A program made the translations under genes and the position numbers. Below, one piece after another: positions 31,709 through 32,075 of a stretch of 32,075 nucleotides of DNA. The stretch spans positions 1-32,075 of the forward strand of contig CAKZNC010000095.1 in NCBI GenBank assembly GCA_937129385.1, given 5' to 3'. The notes beneath the pieces are model-generated. The model saw only the letters and a list, made by a program, of their open reading frames with translations, ran no database searches and was not told where the DNA came from. The DNA is from an uncultured Bacteroidota bacterium (GTDB lineage Bacteria; Bacteroidota; Bacteroidia; Bacteroidales; GCA-2748055). Each line of letters begins with the position of its first letter. Within the stretch, counting starts at the first letter, position 1.

Positions 31709-32075
31709 ATGAAAATACAGGTATTTCTCCTGGCCTGCATCTTTGCAATTCCCGTTTATGCACAGCAGGATACAGTCATTTTTAGTCTGGATGCACCTGA
31801 AAATGTAATTGCGGGCAACGAATTTGAAGTAACCCTTACTTTTAATAAAGGTAACCTGAAGGATTATTCCAGGTTTTCACAAGAGCTGCCTGCAGGATTC
31901 TCGGCCGAGAACATTGTATCTCCCAATGCAGATTTCACCTTTGATGAGCAGCGGATCAGGATCATTTGGTTAAAACTTCCTGCCGACCAGGTGATCGAGG
32001 TCAAATACCTGATCAGCGTTAATGAACGTTTAAAGGGACAGCTGAAACTTGACGGCACCTTTGCCTATGTTGTTG
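31709..32075 (+). CDS. Secreted hypothetical protein, N-terminal part (partial)
   Basis: ATG 31709 opens a frame that stays open to the right edge of the window (122 codons). It begins with a signal peptide, MKIQVFLLACIFAIPVYAQ, cleaved before QDT. The mature part is beta-rich (VIFSLDAPENVIAGNEFEV, then LPAGFSAENI, FTFDEQRIRIIWLKLPAD and VIEVKYLISV), which suggests an Ig-like or BatD-like sandwich. I do not recognise a family with certainty. The palindrome at 31681-31694 sits just before it. Confidence 0.8.
   Translation, partial: MKIQVFLLACIFAIPVYAQQDTVIFSLDAPENVIAGNEFEVTLTFNKGNLKDYSRFSQELPAGFSAENIVSPNADFTFDEQRIRIIWLKLPADQVIEVKYLISVNERLKGQLKLDGTFAYVV

Overview
The window comes from a Bacteroidota chromosome, most likely an environmental Bacteroidales or Marinilabiliales-like genome. 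The evidence is combined: nine well-placed copies of the Bacteroidota -7 promoter element TAnnTTTG upstream of genes, weak Shine-Dalgarno signals, several PorT-like outer-membrane barrels, a DUF1573 protein, a DUF4369/TlpA-type lipoprotein thioredoxin, and a BlaI/M56 pair. I cannot name a species. I see no tRNA, rRNA, CRISPR array, phage gene or insertion sequence. No gene-free stretch exceeds 300 bases; the longest are 18604-18868 and 23748-23988.

Layout. 1-1827 (minus): a secreted formylglycine-type sulfatase followed one base later by the start of a second secreted protein cut by the window edge. 1919-3071 (minus): a voltage-gated-type potassium channel with a C-terminal zinc ribbon, then a 55-residue 2x[4Fe-4S] ferredoxin with its terminator. 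3255-7748 (minus): an M20D amidohydrolase three bases behind a 1099-residue secreted protein that joins a degenerate peptidase-like domain, beta-propeller repeats and an Omp85-like barrel. 7934-11159 (plus): a DUF1573 protein and polyphosphate kinase ppk1. 11162-13482 (minus): a TlpA-like thioredoxin lipoprotein and the G3E-type GTPase MeaB. 13670-17724 (plus): a prolyl oligopeptidase lipoprotein, then a BlaI repressor overlapping an M56 membrane protease fused to an M23 peptidoglycan endopeptidase. 17842-20877: two outer-membrane barrels, an OmpA-like lipoprotein and an SRPBCC protein. 21087-23747: dihydrolipoyl dehydrogenase convergent with a serpin lipoprotein. 23989-25967: an ECF sigma factor overlapping a protein with one membrane helix and a C-terminal barrel. 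26119-31624: a lytic transglycosylase, uvrA and a LOG-family protein. The window ends inside a secreted hypothetical protein.

Most genes are housekeeping or envelope functions. Two linked pairs look like envelope-surveillance systems: BlaI with the M56-M23 fusion, and the ECF sigma factor with its membrane-helix/barrel partner. In both, a cytoplasmic regulator is translationally coupled to a protein reaching into the periplasm.

The most striking structural feature is an 815-bp direct tandem duplication (26612-27426 and 27427-28241; 813 of 815 bases identical). It covers the 3' part of the lytic transglycosylase gene and the 5' part of uvrA. It leaves both genes intact and puts a broken uvrA' and 'transglycosylase pair between them. 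The junction is blunt and has no microhomology, so it is either a real recent duplication or an assembly join.
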